The notes below the pieces were generated by a model, which saw only the letters and a list, made by a program, of their open reading frames with translations, did not search any database and was not told the origin of the DNA. From the NCBI GenBank assembly GCA_942491735.1, contig CALOCN010000008.1, positions 124,001 to 188,000 of the forward strand: a DNA stretch of 64,000 bases, read 5' to 3'. Of the stretch, positions 62,300-64,000 are shown one piece after another (positions within the stretch are counted from its first letter, which is position 1; each line of letters begins with the position of its first letter). Origin of the DNA: CALOCN01 sp942491735. Its GTDB lineage: Bacteria; Eisenbacteria; RBG-16-71-46; JABDJR01. The position numbers were made by a program, and so were the translations under genes.

Positions 62300-64000
62300 A
62301 TGGGCGAGACCACCCCGGCCGGCCCCATGAGGACCTGGCTGGACGCCCCCCGGAACGCCCCCCTTCGTGGGTACTGGGGAGAGGGCGACCATGCGGCGGC
62401 ATTCCAGGCGTTCTACACCACCCTGCTGACCGAGATCCGGAGGGATCCGCGACAAGCGCTGGCAGCCCTCGACAGGATGTCTGCTTCCGATCGTCGGCGG
62501 CTATCGCCGTTCGACCGCGTGCGAACCACCCGGTTGCGCGCGCATGTGCTCAGCGTCAACGGCCGTTTCCCTGAGGCCGCCCGTCACTATGCCCTTGCCT
62601 GGAGGGGCTTTGGTCGGATCAAGGCGCGCCACGAACAGGGCATCACCGGGATCGGTTGGGTCACCGTACTCACTCAATTGGGCGACTACCCCGCGGCGAT
62701 TGACTTGGCCCGCAAGTCCCGTTCACGACTGGAACGGGCCGACGCCACGCGCAGGGCGCGGCTCGATGCCAACCTCGGCATTCTCTACAAGCTTTCCGGG
62801 CGCGTCGTCGAGGCGGCAACCACGCTGAGGGGGGCCCGTAAGCGTCTGTTGCGTCTGGGGCTCGAACCCGACGCCATGCTGGTGACCTACAACCTGGGCC
62901 AAACCCTGACCCTCCTGGGGGACGCCCCCCGAGCGCGCCGGGTCCTCGGCCAGGCCCTCGCCTTCTATGAGACCCATCAGGCTACGACCATGGTTCTCTA
63001 TTGCCGGATCAGTCTGGCCGAGGTGGACCTGATCCAGGGGAAGTGGAACGAGGGCGTCGCGGCTCTCGACGACCTGGTGGTCGCCCTGGAGTCGCACGGG
63101 GATCGACGTGCGGCTGCCCACGTCCTGCGCGAGCAGGGAAAGTTCCTTTTTTCCCTGGGTATCCTGGAACGGGCCGAGCGCATGGCCTCCCGATCCCATG
63201 CCGCCTTCTCGGACCTGGGTCTTCAGACCGACACCGCCGAAACAGCCGACCTGCATGGCCGCATCCTGAGCGCCCTGGGACGCTACATGGACGCTCGGGT
63301 CCGGCTGGAGCAGGCGGCCCGCTATTGGACAGACAGCTCCAATCCCCTGGCCCGGCATCGCACCGGGGTGGAACTCGCCCACCTTCTCCTTGAGCACGGC
63401 GAGCCCCATGCGGCGCGGCGCCGCCTCGACGCCTCGCGACGCTACCTCGATCGCCGGGATCGCCACCAGGGCGGAGTGCGTTGCCGCCACCTTCTGGCCC
63501 GCCTCCACCTCGGGAGCGGACGCTGGGGCACCGCACGACGATTGGCCCGGTCCGCCTATGACGATGCAAGACACTACCCGCGTCACCTGGATCGACCCTG
63601 GATCGCCCTCACCCTGGCCAGGGCCTGCCTGGGCCAGCGCCGGCCCACGGACGCGCTGCGGTGGGCGAAGCGTTCGGTGGAACTCATGGAGCGCACCTAC
63701 ATGACCCTGGGGACCCAGGCCATGCGGGGCCAGATCTCGGCCACGCGCGAGACGATCTACGAGGGCGTCGTCGACCTCGCCCTGCAACTTCCCCGGGCCG
63801 ATGCGCACCGCATCGCACTCGACCTTCTGGCCCGTGCCCGATCGCCCCAACTGGTCGAGGACCTGCTGCGTCGGGACCCCGCCCTGGGCGCGGATCTGAG
63901 AGCTTCCATCACGCGCATGCGGGACGAACTTCTCGCCAGCGAAGGGGGCTCCGGGGAAGACACCCGCACCCGCATTCTGGGCGGACGGTCGCGGGATCTC
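62300..64000 (+). CDS. Long TPR protein, partial (probable CHAT-type protein; C-terminus outside window)
   Basis: 567 codons open to the right edge, beginning at the ATG at 62300, three bases after the preceding stop; a second ATG is at 62327. Tetratricopeptide-like helices run throughout: LRAHVLSVNGRFPEAARHYALAW, LTQLGDYPAAIDLARKSRSRL, LDANLGILYKLSGRVVEAATTL and VTYNLGQTLTLLGDAPRARRVLGQAL. The last visible part (LLARARSPQLVEDLLRRDPALG) resembles the linker before a CHAT peptidase domain in TPR-CHAT proteins, but the domain itself would lie beyond the window. With the sigma factor this is a recurrent 'ECF sigma plus TPR-CHAT' operon in several uncultured phyla. Confidence 0.75.
   Translation, partial: MGETTPAGPMRTWLDAPRNAPLRGYWGEGDHAAAFQAFYTTLLTEIRRDPRQALAALDRMSASDRRRLSPFDRVRTTRLRAHVLSVNGRFPEAARHYALAWRGFGRIKARHEQGITGIGWVTVLTQLGDYPAAIDLARKSRSRLERADATRRARLDANLGILYKLSGRVVEAATTLRGARKRLLRLGLEPDAMLVTYNLGQTLTLLGDAPRARRVLGQALAFYETHQATTMVLYCRISLAEVDLIQGKWNEGVAALDDLVVALESHGDRRAAAHVLREQGKFLFSLGILERAERMASRSHAAFSDLGLQTDTAETADLHGRILSALGRYMDARVRLEQAARYWTDSSNPLARHRTGVELAHLLLEHGEPHAARRRLDASRRYLDRRDRHQGGVRCRHLLARLHLGSGRWGTARRLARSAYDDARHYPRHLDRPWIALTLARACLGQRRPTDALRWAKRSVELMERTYMTLGTQAMRGQISATRETIYEGVVDLALQLPRADAHRIALDLLARARSPQLVEDLLRRDPALGADLRASITRMRDELLASEGGSGEDTRTRILGGRSRDL

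Overview
This is a compact, very GC-rich bacterial chromosome segment with 62 protein-coding entries (58 complete genes, two reading frames of one frame-shifted gene, and a partial gene at each edge). I saw no tRNA, rRNA, IS element or CRISPR array. The lineage can only be inferred. Many small exported outer-membrane barrels, an exported metzincin with a FlgD-like C-terminal sorting domain, exported TPR metalloproteases, a short GSI-type glutamine synthetase and an ECF sigma factor beside a long TPR protein together suggest an uncultured FCB-group or neighbouring candidate phylum (Eisenbacteria/Krumholzibacteria-like). No marker gene in the window proves this.

Layout. (1) 1-4300: aerobic benzoyl-CoA ('box') degradation, with boxC and boxB followed by a lipoprotein on the minus strand, divergent from a BoxR/BzdR-type regulator (HTH plus shikimate-kinase-like domain). 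A 26-bp palindrome covers the regulator's start codon. (2) 4.3-9.8 kb: a NYN nuclease, a VOC protein with a divergent double-winged-helix regulator, a DUF1579 protein, a DUF488 protein, and two thiol-redox genes, each interrupted by one in-frame TGA exactly where the first Cys of a CxxC motif belongs. Both read as selenoproteins, with SECIS-like hairpins just after the TGA. (3) 9.8-17.2 kb: two glycosyltransferases, an exported methyltransferase, an ABC ATPase/permease pair and three envelope proteins. (4) 17.2-22.1 kb: an envelope-linked operon of Omp85 protein, exported protein, NtrY-like kinase, NtrC-like sigma54 activator and outer-membrane barrel. (5) 22.3-27.1 kb: a visibly less GC-rich accessory patch with a SIR2-STAND-TPR protein (frame-shifted in a G-run) translationally coupled to a small unknown protein, next to an enoyl-CoA hydratase. 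It looks like an anti-phage system. (6) 27-37.6 kb: a Gate transporter, a 2-hydroxyacid dehydrogenase, the metzincin with a duplicated domain, a YeeE/YedE pair, a BlaR1/BlaI-like pair with two BlaI-type operators, arsC, an FHA protein and two structured non-coding stretches. (7) 37.9-42.6 kb: an overlapping operon of sigma54 activator, kinase, lipoprotein and endonuclease IV. (8) 42.6-52.2 kb: unknowns, TfoX-N, a MORN protein, and a large regulator with a degenerate P-loop and a C-terminal SARP-like winged helix. (9) 52.5-60.8 kb: glnA, a CPBP protease, lipoproteins, a nitrilase-like enzyme and a metzincin-TPR protein. (10) 61.3-64 kb: ECF sigma factor, small protein and a long TPR protein running off the window.

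Genes are tightly packed. ATGA/TGATG start-stop overlaps are common, and three convergent pairs share a CTAG stop overlap. Starts were chosen from Shine-Dalgarno spacing, overlap and signal peptides; GTG and TTG starts are frequent.
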